The notes under the pieces: generated by a model | Told to the model about the DNA's origin: nothing | Database searches by the model: none | What the model saw: only the letters and a program-made list of their open reading frames with translations | Made by a program: the position numbers and the translations under genes | Assembly (NCBI RefSeq): GCF_019924635.1 | Contig: NZ_CP065037.1 | Span: 3,658,001-3,722,000, forward strand | Length of the DNA: 64,000 bases | Reading direction: 5' to 3' | DNA from: Leifsonia sp. ZF2019 | GTDB lineage: Bacteria > Actinomycetota > Actinomycetes > Actinomycetales > Microbacteriaceae | Shown: in pieces, positions 27,833-36,695 of the stretch | How positions within the stretch are numbered: position 1 is the first letter of the stretch | How the letters are laid out: each line of letters begins with the position of its first letter

Positions 27833-28988
27833 GTGACGACACCTGGCATCCGGAACAGTGCGATCGGCGGGTGGGCCCCGCGCGTGCTCATCGGGGCGGT
27901 GATCCTGGCGGCGCTCCTGTCGATCGGGTTCGTGCTCTTCGGCGTGAGCGGCGAGACCCTGGGACGCGTGATCGCGACCAACATCACCCTTGTCGTGTTC
28001 GCCCTGCTCGTGTGGGTGGACTCGCTCATCGGCCGGTTCCGTCCCTCCTGGTTCGAGTTCGCGTCGCTCGCAGCGGACGCCTACCTGCTCCTCCTCTGGA
28101 TCGGGATCATCTGGCTCGGACCCTTCACCGTCGGCGACCAGTTCGCCTCGTTCTTCCTCGCGATCGGCACGCTGCTGTGGGTGCGCGCCATGCTGGGCCT
28201 CGGCGACCTGCTGCGCCTCATCTGGAACCGCTGGCGCAGCCGCCCGACGGACATCTTCGCCGTCATCGCGCTCGTCGCCATCGCCGTCGTCGCCGTGCTC
28301 GTGACTCTTCCGGCGCCGCACTCGCTCAACGACCTGTGGGATTACGAGTTCTACGGTCGCGTCATCGGCGCCGTCAGCATCGTCGCCGCGGTGTGCTTCG
28401 TCCTCGTGCCGTTGTGGGGCCTCCTCGGCTCTCGCGACCAGCGCGTCGCCGCCGCGCAGGCGCAGGCCGCGGCTCGGTCCGGATACGGGCAGGCTCCCTC
28501 CGCGGGCGCCCCCTACGGACAGGCACCGTACGGACAGGCACCGTACGGACAGGCACCCTACGGACAGGCACCCTACGGACAGGCACCCTACGGACAGGCC
28601 GCCAGCGCGGCCGCTCCGATCCCCGCCCCCGGTGCTCCGGCGGCTCCCGCGGCTCCCGCGGCTCCGGCGGCTCCCGCGGCAGCCCCCGCAACGCCCGCCT
28701 CCCCGGCTGGCCCCGCTCCGACCTCCCCGGCGGCGCCCGCCCCCGCGGGACCCGCCCCCCGGCGGCGCCCGCCCCGCGGCACCCGCCTCCTCGGCACCCG
28801 CCCCCGCGGCCACGCCGTCCCAGCCGCTCGCCTGGCCGCGCCTGACCGACGGCACTCCGCTCGCCGCCGGCCCGGACGGCCGGCCCGACTTCCACGCCGT
28901 CCCGGCGGGGAAGCAGCTCGGCTGGCCGCTGCACGTGGACGGCACCCCCGTCCCCGCCGGTCCCGACGGAGCCCCGCTCTACCGCTGA
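27833..28988 (+). CDS. Multi-pass membrane protein with YGQAP repeats; apparent frameshift
   Basis: Unrecognised membrane protein. Residues 1-205 hold about five hydrophobic helices (for example PRVLIGAVILAALLSIGFVL). They are followed by six tandem YGQAP pentapeptides and a Pro/Ala-rich linker. In the starting frame the sequence turns into Arg-rich shadow after a run of six C (28755-28760) and reads on to 29113. Skipping one C restores a frame that ends at 28988 with a plausible C-terminal domain, WPRLTDGTPLAAGPDG, then a second similar unit, WPLHVDGTPVPAGPDG, and LYR. The annotated span assumes that restored frame. The cause may be a sequencing error, a phase-variable homopolymer or a real mutation. 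The GTG start has GGAAAGG upstream. Function is unknown. Confidence 0.65.
28514..28603 (+). repeat. Six tandem 15-base repeats (YGQAP)
   Basis: Units TACGGACAGGCACC(G/C) start at 28514, 28529, 28544, 28559, 28574 and 28589; the last diverges at its end. They lie inside the membrane-protein gene and encode a Tyr/Gly/Gln/Pro-rich linker. Units 1-2 and 3-5 form two identical blocks, indicating recent duplication. Confidence 0.9.
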
Positions 28989-28994
28989 GCCTCC

Positions 28995-29055
28995 GCGAGA
29001 CGCGAGTCGTTGCGGGTGTGCAGGCCGTCCCAGCGGCAATGACTCACGTCCCGCG
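28995..29055. repeat. Family B hairpin, copy 2
   Basis: GCGAGACGCGAGTCGTTGCG on the left pairs, with a few mismatches and G-U pairs, with GCAATGACTCACGTCCCGCG on the right. It starts 7 bases after the stop of the membrane-protein gene at 28988. The core matches the gap-downstream hairpin at 3889-3950, supporting 28988 as the true gene end. Confidence 0.6.
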
Positions 29056-29132
29056 CGGGAAGAAAGCGGGCCGTGCGACGGTTGCGGAGGAGGACGCGAC
29101 GCGACGGCGATGAGAGAGGCACCACAGCAGCG

Positions 29133-29672
29133 ATGAGCACGACCGAGACACCCCCGACCTCCCCCACGACGGCGGGTGACGGCCTCGTCATCCGGCTCGC
29201 GGAGCCGGACGAGTACGAGGCCGTCGGTGCGCTCAGCTATGCCGCCTACCGCAATGACTACACGATCAGCGACGGCTACCGCGCCCAATTGGTCGACACC
29301 GCGGGCCGCACCGACGAGTACGAAGTCTGGGTCGCCGCGGAGGCCGACGGCACGCTGCTCGGGACCGTGTCCATCCTGCGCGCCGGCTTCGACCTCGGCG
29401 GCGCACTGCGGGAGGGGGAGCTGTACTTCCGGCTCCTCGCCGTGAGCCCGGACGCCCGGCGGCGCGGGATCGGCGCCCGACTGACGACCTTCACCCTCGA
29501 CGAGGCCCGGCGACGCGGTTACCGCGTGGTCGCGCTCAACAGCGGCGAGCACATGACCGGCGCGCACGCGCTGTACCGGGGACTCGGATTCGTGGCGGAC
29601 CCCGACCGGGACATCCGCATCCACGACGACGACCACGAGATCGTGGTGCATCTCTTCACGCGCGAGGTCTGA
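29133..29672 (+). CDS. GNAT-family N-acetyltransferase
   Basis: A 179-residue acetyl-CoA-dependent acetyltransferase. The GNAT core is clear: LYFRLLAVSPDARRRGIGARL (motif A, with the R-R-x-G-I-G acetyl-CoA pyrophosphate loop) and ALNSGEHMTGAHALYRGLGF (motif B). The substrate is unknown. The ATG at 29133 was preferred because the upstream in-frame stretch is Arg-rich and non-conserved. The gene is convergent with gdhA, separated by a 51-base gap with a terminator hairpin. Confidence 0.85.
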   Translation: MSTTETPPTSPTTAGDGLVIRLAEPDEYEAVGALSYAAYRNDYTISDGYRAQLVDTAGRTDEYEVWVAAEADGTLLGTVSILRAGFDLGGALREGELYFRLLAVSPDARRRGIGARLTTFTLDEARRRGYRVVALNSGEHMTGAHALYRGLGFVADPDRDIRIHDDDHEIVVHLFTREV

Positions 29673-29684
29673 CGACGAAGCGCC

Positions 29685-29716
29685 GCGCGCCGCACCTGTC
29701 AGGGGATGCGGCGCGC
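29685..29716. terminator. Bidirectional terminator hairpin
   Basis: GCGCGCCGC (29685-29693) pairs perfectly with GCGGCGCGC (29708-29716) between convergent stops at 29672 and 29724. Confidence 0.55.
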
Positions 29717-29723
29717 AACACGC

Positions 29724-30989
29724 TCAGGGGTAGAGACCGCGTAGGCGGTGGGCCTCCGCCACCCGCTCCACGGCGAGCGCCGTGGCGGCCGCGCGCAGCG
29801 TGAGATCGCGCGAACGGGCGGATTCCAGCACGTCGCGCCAGGTCGCGAGCATGCGCTCCTCGAGGCGGGCCTCCACCTCGTCGACGCGCCACCAGTACGC
29901 CTGGTTCGCCTGCACCCATTCGAAGTACGAGACGATGACGCCACCCGAGTTGGCGACGATGTCGGGGACGACGAGCTGGCCGTTGGCGGCGAAGACCGCG
30001 TCGGCGGCGGCGGTGGTGGGGCCGTTGGCGCCTTCGACGATGACACGAGCGGTGACGCGCGGCGCGTTCTCCTCCGTGAGCACACCCTCGACCGCGGCGG
30101 GGACCAGGAGGTCGACGTCCAGTTCCAGCACCCGGCCGCTGTCGGCGGCGTCGGCGCCGATGTAGCCGACGACCGAGCCGGTGGCATCCACGTGGGCGGC
30201 CAGGCGCTCGGGGTCGAGCCCGGCGGGGTTGTGCACCGCACCGTACTGGTCGGCGACCGCGACGACCCGCACGCCGGCCTCGTGCAGGAAGAAGACGGCG
30301 TCGCGGCCGACCTTGCCGAAGCCCTGCACGACGGCGGTGGCGCCGGCCGGGGCGATGCCGCGGTGTCGCAGCGCGGCGAGCGCGATGTGCACCACGCCCC
30401 GGGAGGTGGCGCTGGCGCGGCCGAGGGATCCGCCGAGGCTGAGCGGCTTGCCCGTGACGACGCCGGGCACGGTGTAGCCCGAGACGACCGAGTAGGTGTC
30501 CATGATCCACGCCATGGTCTTCTCCGACGTCCCGATGTCGGGCGCCGGGATGTCGCGCTCCGGCCCGAGGATGGGCAGGATCTCGCTGGTGTAGCGGCGG
30601 GTGACGCGCTCGAGCTCCGCCTCGGAGTGCAGACGCGGGTCGATCCGTACGCCGCCCTTGGCGCCGCCGTACGGGATGTCGACGAGCGCGCACTTCCACG
30701 TCATCCACATCGCCAGTGCGCGCACCTCTTCGAGCGTGACGTTCGGGCTGTAGCGGAGGCCGCCCTTGGCGGGCCCGCGGGAGAAGTTGTGCTGCACGCG
30801 GTGGCCCGTGAACACCGTCACGGACCCGTCGTCGGCGCGCAACGGCACGGCCACGGTCATCTCGCGACGTGGGGTGGCGAGCATGTCGCGGATCCCCTGG
30901 TCGTAGCCGAGGGTCGCGATGGCCCCGTCCAACTGGGCGATCGCCTCCTCCAGCGGGTTCGCTTCCGTCCGATCCAACGTCAGGGCCAC
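29724..30989 (-). CDS. gdhA: Glu/Leu/Phe/Val-family dehydrogenase (glutamate dehydrogenase)
   Basis: A 421-residue hexameric-type glutamate dehydrogenase interconverting glutamate and 2-oxoglutarate plus ammonia. Visible motifs are GHRVQHNFSRGPAKGGLRY, the catalytic-lysine region PYGGAKGGVRIDP, PAPDIGTSEKTMAWIMDTYS, the Rossmann segment GATAVVQGFGKVGRDA, and EGANGPTT with PDIVANSGGVIVSYFEW. Length fits the NAD-type bacterial enzymes. The GTG at 30989 is preceded by GAGGAGGA. It lies in the same orientation as gabD, 211 bases apart with a terminator between, so it is probably transcribed alone. The product links nitrogen from the hut pathway to central metabolism. Confidence 0.93.
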   Translation of the reverse strand: MALTLDRTEANPLEEAIAQLDGAIATLGYDQGIRDMLATPRREMTVAVPLRADDGSVTVFTGHRVQHNFSRGPAKGGLRYSPNVTLEEVRALAMWMTWKCALVDIPYGGAKGGVRIDPRLHSEAELERVTRRYTSEILPILGPERDIPAPDIGTSEKTMAWIMDTYSVVSGYTVPGVVTGKPLSLGGSLGRASATSRGVVHIALAALRHRGIAPAGATAVVQGFGKVGRDAVFFLHEAGVRVVAVADQYGAVHNPAGLDPERLAAHVDATGSVVGYIGADAADSGRVLELDVDLLVPAAVEGVLTEENAPRVTARVIVEGANGPTTAAADAVFAANGQLVVPDIVANSGGVIVSYFEWVQANQAYWWRVDEVEARLEERMLATWRDVLESARSRDLTLRAAATALAVERVAEAHRLRGLYP

Positions 30990-31149
30990 GGCTCCTCCTC
31001 AAGCTCTCGTGTGCTAGCCACGGTACGGAGACCCGGGCGGGAGAGTGGTCGACATGGTGTCGAATCGGGAGGCCGAGGATCGACAGGATGGCGAGCCGCG
31101 GCCTGCGGGCGTCGGCCGATCCCGAGCCGCCGAGCTGCCCGGGGGAAAG

Positions 31150-31187
31150 ACGAACGGCCGCCCCGGAATCCCGGGACGGCCGTTCGT
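31150..31187. terminator. Strong intrinsic terminator of gabD
   Basis: Arms ACGAACGGCCGCCCCGG (31150-31166) and CCGGGACGGCCGTTCGT (31171-31187) pair at 16 of 17 positions with a 4-base loop. Reading leftwards the stem is followed by CTTTC, so it terminates the leftward dehydrogenase gene that ends at 31201. Confidence 0.75.
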
Positions 31188-31200
31188 ATGCGCGGCGGGG

Positions 31201-32565
31201 TCAGCCGATGCGGATGAGCTTCTTGTTCACGAACTCGTCGGCACCGAAACGGCCGAGCTCACGACCCGAGCCGGAGCGCTTCACGCCGCCGAACGGCAGT
31301 TCCGCGCCGTCGGCGAGGACGAGGTTGACGAAGACCATGCCGGCCTCGATCTGGTCCGCGACGCGGTTCGCCTGCTCCTCGTCGGTGGTGAAGAGGTAGG
31401 AGCCGAGACCGAACGGGGTGTCGTTGGCGATGCGGACGGCGTCGGCCTCGTCCTTCGCGCGGAACACCTGGGCGACCGGGCCGAAGAACTCCTCCTTCGA
31501 CGCGGGGTTCTCGGGCGTGACGTCGGTCAGGACGGTCGTCTCGAAGAATGCGCCGTTGCGGCCGCCGCCGCGCACCAGGGTGGCGCCGTTCTCGACGGCG
31601 CGCTTGACCTGCTCGTCGAGGTTCTCGGCGGCCTTGAGCGACGAGAGCGGGCCGAGGGCGGAGTCGGTGCTGGTGGGGTCGGTGGCCTCCACCTCGGCCA
31701 GCTTCGCGGTGAACTTCTCGAGGAAGGCGTCGTAGAGCTCGTCCGCGATGACGAATCGCTTCGCCGCGTTGCAGGACTGGCCGCTGTTGTCGAGGCGGGC
31801 GTCCACCGCGTTCTGCACGGTCGCGTCGAGATCGTCGGTGGAGAGCAGGATGAACGGATCGGAGCCGCCCAGCTCGAGCACGACCTTCTTGAGGTTGCGC
31901 CCGGCGATCTCGGCGACCGCCGCGCCGGCGCGCTCGGAGCCGGTGAGCGAGACGCCCTGGACGCGCGGATCGGCGATGACCTTCTCGATCTGGTCGTGAT
32001 CGGCGTAGATGTTCACGTACGCGCCGACCGGGAAGCCCGCGTCGAGGAAGATCTTCTCGATGGCCGCCGCCGACTCCGGGCACTGCTCCGCGTGCTTCAG
32101 GAGGATGGTGTTGCCGATGACCAGGTTCGGTCCGGCGAAGCGGGCGACCTGGTAGTACGGGAAGTTCCAGGGCATGATGCCCAGCAGCACGCCGAGGGCC
32201 GAGCGGCGCACGACGGCCGACCCGTCGCCGTCGAGGAGCGTGATCGGCTCGTCCTTGAGGAACTCGCTCGCGTGATCCGCGTAGTACTCGTAGATCGCGC
32301 CGGAGAAGTCGACCTCGCCCAGCGCCTGTTCCACGGGCTTGCCCATCTCGCGCACGATGATGTCGGCCAGCTCCTGCCGGCGCTCGACGTGCAGCTCGCC
32401 CACACGGCGGATGAGGGCGGCGCGCTCCTCGACCGTGGACGACTTCGACCAGCCGCGGTAGGCGTCGCTGGCGGCGGTGATGGCGGCCTCGAGCTCGGCG
32501 TCGCCGATCGGCTCGTAGGTCTTCACGGTCTCGCCGGTGGCGGGATTGGTCACGGCGTAGTTCAT
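31201..32565 (-). CDS. gabD: NAD(P)-dependent succinate-semialdehyde dehydrogenase-like
   Basis: A 454-residue aldehyde dehydrogenase. It has MPWNFPYYQVARFAGPNLVIGNTILLKHAEQCP, the catalytic glutamate in LELGGSDPFILL, the nucleophile in NSGQSCNAAKRF, and the C-terminal FGGVKRSGSGRELGRFGADEFVN block. This pattern is typical of the short succinate-semialdehyde dehydrogenases that feed the TCA cycle from GABA or from 2-oxoglutarate decarboxylation. The exact substrate is inferred from the subfamily only. The start has GAGGAG 9 bases upstream. No GABA transaminase or transporter is nearby; a KimA-like permease gene ends 129 bases upstream. Confidence 0.88.
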   Translation of the reverse strand: MNYAVTNPATGETVKTYEPIGDAELEAAITAASDAYRGWSKSSTVEERAALIRRVGELHVERRQELADIIVREMGKPVEQALGEVDFSGAIYEYYADHASEFLKDEPITLLDGDGSAVVRRSALGVLLGIMPWNFPYYQVARFAGPNLVIGNTILLKHAEQCPESAAAIEKIFLDAGFPVGAYVNIYADHDQIEKVIADPRVQGVSLTGSERAGAAVAEIAGRNLKKVVLELGGSDPFILLSTDDLDATVQNAVDARLDNSGQSCNAAKRFVIADELYDAFLEKFTAKLAEVEATDPTSTDSALGPLSSLKAAENLDEQVKRAVENGATLVRGGGRNGAFFETTVLTDVTPENPASKEEFFGPVAQVFRAKDEADAVRIANDTPFGLGSYLFTTDEEQANRVADQIEAGMVFVNLVLADGAELPFGGVKRSGSGRELGRFGADEFVNKKLIRIG

Positions 32566-32694
32566 GGCGCTCCTCTTCTCCGATGAATGGCCTGCGGCCC
32601 TCTAGCGACCCTACGCGGGATCCGCGAGGATCGCCTCGACACCGCGTCCGAGTCCGAGGGCTCAGACCGACACAGTGTACAGAGCGGGAACGGG

Positions 32695-34878
32695 TCAACG
32701 CTTGGCGCGGGCGGGCACCTTCGCGGCGGGCTCCGAGCCGGAGGGGGACGCCGCGGGAGCCGGTCCCGGTGAGTCGTGCGGCGCGGGAGGCGCGGGGGCG
32801 TCGTTCTCCGGCTGCCCGACCGCGAGCGGCGTGGAGTGGATGTGGACGCGCGCGTGCGGCTTCGAGGCCGGCACCAGAGGGCGGCGGGCGATGGCGCGCA
32901 CCGGTTCGCCGCGGCGGTCCTGCCCGGGGAGCGGGCGGGACCGGCGGCCGTAGATCAGCGACGACGAGTCGAGCAGCCAGGGCACGAGCGCGACGGTCAC
33001 ACCGTGGCAGAGCATCAGCATCTTGGCGAGCCGGCGGGCGCGGTGGTTGTGGAGCAGCCCTTCCCACCAGTGCCCAACGATGTACTGGGGCAGGTAGACG
33101 GTCGTGACCTCCGAGCCGTGCTCCTCGCGACGGTGCTTGAGGTACTTCACCAACGGGACGCCGAATTCGCGGTACGGCGACTCGATGATCGTGAGCGGCA
33201 CGTGGATGTTCTGCTCGACCCACTGCTTCTGCAGCAGCTCCGTCGCCTCCTCCTCGATCGAGACGTGGACCGCCTCGATCGAGTCGTGGCGGGCGGCGAT
33301 GGCGTAGTCGAGCGCTTTGAGGGCCGGCTTCTGCATCTTGCCGACCAGCACGATGGCGTGGTCGCCCACGGAGCCGAAGGTCGTGATCGGGTCGACCTCG
33401 ATCTCCTTCTCCACGTCGCGGTAGTAGCGGTTCACGCCGAGCATGAGGAACCACAGGATCGGCATGAAGATGAAGACGAGGTACGCGCCGTGCGTGAACT
33501 TCGTGATCGTGACGACGATCAGCACGATCGCCGTCAGGCAGGCTCCGAACGCGTTGATGCAGAGCGAGCGGACGATGCTGCTGCGCTCGCGGGCGGTCTG
33601 GCCGCCCTCTCGGAGCAGCGTGATCCAGTGCTTCACCATCCCGGACTGCCCGAGGGTGAACGAGACGAACACCCCGATGATGTACAGCTGGATGAGCTGG
33701 GTCAGGTTCGCCTGATAGACGAGCAGCAGGGCCGTCGCGGCGAGCGCGAGGAGGATCATGCCGTTCGAGTAGACGAGGCGGTCGCCTCGGGTGTTGAGCG
33801 CCTTGGGGGCGTAGGAGTCGCGGGCGAGCACCGAACCCAGCAACGGGAAGCCGTTGAAGGCCGTGTTGGCGGCGAGCAGCAGGACGATCGCGGTGGCGGC
33901 CTGGATGAGGAAGAAGAAGAACGTGTTGTTGCCGAAGGTCGCGGCGGCGATCTGCGCGATGAGGCTGCGCTGCGGGGAGGTGGCGCACTGCGCCCAGCCT
34001 TGCAGGTCGCACGGGCTCTCGGCGTAGTGCACGCCGCTGATCAGGGCGGTCGCGGTGAGCCCGGCGAACAGGACGATCGCGATGCCGCCCATGAGCCCGA
34101 GAGTCACACGGGCGTTGCGGATCTTCGGGGTGCGGAAGGCGGGCACCCCGTTGGCGACGGCCTCCACACCGGTGAGGGCGGAGCAGCCGCTGGAGAACGC
34201 GCGGAGCAGGAGGAGCACCATCGCGGCCTGCGTCAGGCTGCTGGCGTGCACCTGGAAGCCGGCGGACTCGGCCACGGGGGCGTCGCCGAGCACGGTGCGG
34301 ACGAGCGCCGTCACGATCATGAGGAAGACGCTGCCGATGAAGATGTAGGTGGGCAGCGCGAACGCCTTGCTCGACTCGCGGACGCCGCGCAGGTTCACCG
34401 CGGCGATGAGCACCACGCACAGCACCGCCAGCTCCACCCGCCACGGTGCGAGGAACGGCAATGCCGAGATGACGTTGTCGACGCCCGACGCGACCGAGAC
34501 GGCCACGGTGAGCACGTAGTCGACCAGGAGCGCGGAGGCGACGATGAGGCCGGCCTTCTCGCCGAGGTTCTTGTGCGCGACCTCGTAGTCGCCGCCTCCC
34601 GACGGGTAGGCCTTGACCAGCTGGCGGTAGCTGAGGACGACGGTGACGAGGAGCACGACGACGGCCGCGGCGACCCACGGGGCGAAGGTCAGGAACGAGA
34701 GCCCGCCCAGCAGCAGGATCATCAGCAGTTCCTGCGGAGCGTAGGCCACGCTCGACAGGGCGTCGGAGGCGAAGATGGGTAGGGCGAGGTGCTTCGGGAG
34801 CAGCTGTCCTTCGAGTTTCTCACTCGGAAGCGGGTCGCCGATCAACCAGCGCTTCGGGGATCTCCCCTCATTTGTCAC
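32695..34878 (-). CDS. APC-superfamily permease, KimA/YdaO-like
   Basis: A 727-residue membrane transporter. A conserved segment PKHLALPIFASDALSSVAYAPQELLMIL opens a 12-helix core (about 35-470), and a cytoplasmic domain of about 200 residues (from GVNRYYRDVEKEIEVDP) has an alpha/beta USP-like pattern. This architecture matches KimA-type high-affinity potassium importers, which in Bacillus are regulated by c-di-AMP; potassium is therefore the leading substrate guess, with amino acids as the alternative. The C-terminal 90 residues are Pro/Ala-rich. The GTG at 34878 lies 8 bases after a consensus promoter, implying a leaderless mRNA; an upstream ATG at 34953 lies ahead of that promoter and is rejected. 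Confidence 0.82.
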   Translation of the reverse strand: MTNEGRSPKRWLIGDPLPSEKLEGQLLPKHLALPIFASDALSSVAYAPQELLMILLLGGLSFLTFAPWVAAAVVVLLVTVVLSYRQLVKAYPSGGGDYEVAHKNLGEKAGLIVASALLVDYVLTVAVSVASGVDNVISALPFLAPWRVELAVLCVVLIAAVNLRGVRESSKAFALPTYIFIGSVFLMIVTALVRTVLGDAPVAESAGFQVHASSLTQAAMVLLLLRAFSSGCSALTGVEAVANGVPAFRTPKIRNARVTLGLMGGIAIVLFAGLTATALISGVHYAESPCDLQGWAQCATSPQRSLIAQIAAATFGNNTFFFFLIQAATAIVLLLAANTAFNGFPLLGSVLARDSYAPKALNTRGDRLVYSNGMILLALAATALLLVYQANLTQLIQLYIIGVFVSFTLGQSGMVKHWITLLREGGQTARERSSIVRSLCINAFGACLTAIVLIVVTITKFTHGAYLVFIFMPILWFLMLGVNRYYRDVEKEIEVDPITTFGSVGDHAIVLVGKMQKPALKALDYAIAARHDSIEAVHVSIEEEATELLQKQWVEQNIHVPLTIIESPYREFGVPLVKYLKHRREEHGSEVTTVYLPQYIVGHWWEGLLHNHRARRLAKMLMLCHGVTVALVPWLLDSSSLIYGRRSRPLPGQDRRGEPVRAIARRPLVPASKPHARVHIHSTPLAVGQPENDAPAPPAPHDSPGPAPAASPSGSEPAAKVPARAKR

Positions 34879-34886
34879 GAGGGACG

Positions 34887-34914
34887 AGATTACTCGCTGC
34901 CAATACCCTGTCAA
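34887..34914 (-). promoter_or_regulatory. Consensus sigma-70-type promoter of the KimA-like gene
   Basis: TTGACA (34914-34909), a 16-base spacer, then TAATCT (34892-34887) on the minus strand; 8 bases separate it from the GTG at 34878. This is among the best -35/-10 pairs in the window and leaves no room for a riboswitch leader. Confidence 0.75.
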
Positions 34915-35124
34915 GTCGGCGCGTCGGGGCGGCGTCGGCTTGCGATTCCGCAAGGCTCGGGCTTCGCCTCCCCGTCCTCTCCGGATCGGCGGAAAGACGC
35001 GGCGGAACGGGGGTCCGGCACTCTCTCTGAGACCTCTCAGAATGTTCGCCGGGAGTTGCTGTGCATCCGGTCACGGGCACGCTTCCACGCAGGTAGAACC
35101 TCAGCGACGACATCGCGTCCCCCG
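34915..35124. other. Gap upstream of the KimA-like promoter
   Basis: 210 bases between the KimA-like promoter and the 3' end of the PadR gene. An imperfect TCTGAG-acc-TCTCAGA dyad lies near 35024-35041. No gene or convincing terminator is seen. Confidence 0.3.
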
Positions 35125-35766
35125 TCAGCGGCGCGCGAGCGCCTCCAGGACGGAGCGGCGCACGCGCACCAGCTCGTCCTTCAGCAGCGCGACCACGTCA
35201 TCCGGCAGCGTGCCGCGCGAGGCCTGCAGCCGCAGCTCGGTGCGAAGCTCCTGGCGGAAGTCGTTCAAGGCGACGTCGGCCTCGCGGACGGCCGCGCCGG
35301 CCGCCATCCGGGCATCGCGCGTGGCCTCGCGGGCGGCGTCGCGTGCCTCCCGTCGCGGGTCCACTCGCGTGGCGTCCCGCCGATTCTGCCGGGCGGCGGA
35401 GGCCAGCTCGGCCCGCAGGGTGCGCATGGCGTCATCGACGCCCGCGCGCACCTCGTCGGCCAGCCGGCGCACCGAGTCGGTGACCTCGTCCTCGATCGCG
35501 TCGAGCTCGTGCTCCCGGGAGGCGAGCTCGCGCCGGCCCGCGTCGGTGATGGCGTACACGGTCTTGCGGCCGTCCGCCTGCTTGGTGACCAGCCCCTCCT
35601 CCTCGAGCTTGGCGAGGCGCGGGTAGATCGTGCCGGCGCTCGGGGTGTACGTGCCGCCGAATCGGTCGGAGAGCGCCTGGATCAGCTCGTACCCGTGCCG
35701 CGGGGACTCCGCGAGGAGGCTGAGCAGATACAAGCGGAGGCTGCCGTGGGCGAAGACGGGGGTCAC
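35125..35766 (-). CDS. PadR-family transcriptional regulator
   Basis: A 213-residue PadR regulator. The winged HTH occupies residues 1-85 (LRLYLLSLLAESPRHGYELIQALSDRFGGTYTPSAGTIYPRLAKLEEEGLV, then GRKTVYAITDAGRREL). A long helical, Arg/Ala-rich C-terminal half (about 90-205) suits a coiled-coil dimerisation arm longer than in typical PadR proteins. Its GTG overlaps the stop of the upstream DUF4097 gene within GTGA (35763-35766), so the two are translationally coupled. Two TCGCGATATATCGCGA-type palindromes upstream of the operon probably bind this repressor. Confidence 0.9.
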   Translation of the reverse strand: MTPVFAHGSLRLYLLSLLAESPRHGYELIQALSDRFGGTYTPSAGTIYPRLAKLEEEGLVTKQADGRKTVYAITDAGRRELASREHELDAIEDEVTDSVRRLADEVRAGVDDAMRTLRAELASAARQNRRDATRVDPRREARDAAREATRDARMAAGAAVREADVALNDFRQELRTELRLQASRGTLPDDVVALLKDELVRVRRSVLEALARR

Positions 35767-36614
35767 GCGGACGCCGCCTCGCCGTTGCGGCCCGCACCCT
35801 CCTGAGCCTCCCGTGGGCTGCGGAGCACCGAGACGCCGCCGGAGACCGAGTTGACGTTGATGTCGACCCAGGTGCCGTCGAGCGTGCCGGAGGTGCCGGT
35901 GTACCCCTTGCCGCCGTATCCGACGACCACCACGTCGTCCAGCTGCACGCGGCCGGAGACCGTGTTGGCGCGGTAGCGCGCTCCGACGGCTTCCGGGATG
36001 CGGATGGTCGAGTCGCCCGAGACCGTGTTGATCGCGATCTCGTCCGGCGTGCCCGAGATGTCCGCCATGACGTCGCCGGAGACGCCGTCGACCGCGAGCT
36101 TGCGGATGGCGCCGCTCACGGTCACGTCGCCCGAGACCGTGTGCGCGTTGATGCGGCCGGTGTGGTCGCGCACCGAGAGCTCACCGCTCACCGAGTTGAG
36201 CTCGATGTCCCCCACCAGGCCGTCCGCGACCACGTCGCCCGAGACAGTGCTGAGGCGCGCGTCCGTCCGCAGGCCCGAGACGAGTGCCGTCGCCGAGACC
36301 ACGCCGAACTTGAGTGCGACGTCGCGCGGCACCAGCACGCTGACGTCGGCCTTGGCGTTGGACCGCATCGACTTGAAGACCTCGATGAAGTTGTCCCAGC
36401 GCAGCTGCGGGTGGTCCACCTCCAGCCGGTCGCCGTCGATCGAGATCTTCAGATCCCGTCCCTGCACCGAGTGCACCTCGATGCGCGCTCCCGGCTCGTC
36501 GTGCCCGATCACGTCGATCTGCCCGCCGATGAACCCGACCTTCAGCGCGCGGACCAGCTCCACGTCGATCGTGCGGCTCTCGCCCGGCTGAACCAGCCAC
36601 TTCTCCTGTGCCAT
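35763..36614 (-). CDS. DUF4097-family beta-strand repeat protein
   Basis: A 283-residue protein of the putative-adhesin/DUF4097 beta-solenoid family, recognised by the repeated VSGD/VSG turn (NTVSGDSTI, VDGVSGDVMADI, HTVSGDVTVSG, NSVSGELSV, STVSGDVVADG). It starts MAQEKWLVQPGESRTIDVEL with no signal peptide or membrane segment, so it appears cytoplasmic. Such genes often pair with PadR regulators in actinobacteria and Firmicutes; the biochemical role is unknown. The ATG at 36614 follows GGAGAGGT. A leader of roughly 80 bases carries the paired operator. Confidence 0.88.
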   Translation of the reverse strand: MAQEKWLVQPGESRTIDVELVRALKVGFIGGQIDVIGHDEPGARIEVHSVQGRDLKISIDGDRLEVDHPQLRWDNFIEVFKSMRSNAKADVSVLVPRDVALKFGVVSATALVSGLRTDARLSTVSGDVVADGLVGDIELNSVSGELSVRDHTGRINAHTVSGDVTVSGAIRKLAVDGVSGDVMADISGTPDEIAINTVSGDSTIRIPEAVGARYRANTVSGRVQLDDVVVVGYGGKGYTGTSGTLDGTWVDINVNSVSGGVSVLRSPREAQEGAGRNGEAASA

Positions 36615-36695
36615 CGTCCTGACCTCTCCGTTGTGCCGCTGCCACGCGGCGATGCTGAAGAGGGTCCGGGCCGGTTCGCCGGGACCCTCGGTGAC

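Noticed and set aside
28514..28603. Short regular repeats that could suggest a CRISPR array
   Set aside because: Units are 15 bases, in frame, with no unique spacers, and encode YGQAP peptides inside a gene.
29748..31217. Rightward open frame of 489 codons antisense to gdhA
   Set aside because: The opposite strand has full glutamate dehydrogenase motifs; this frame is a shadow.
34879..35124. Possible c-di-AMP (ydaO-type) riboswitch upstream of the KimA-like gene
   Set aside because: A consensus promoter lies 8 bases from the start codon, so sequence further upstream is not in the mRNA; no riboswitch motif was recognised.
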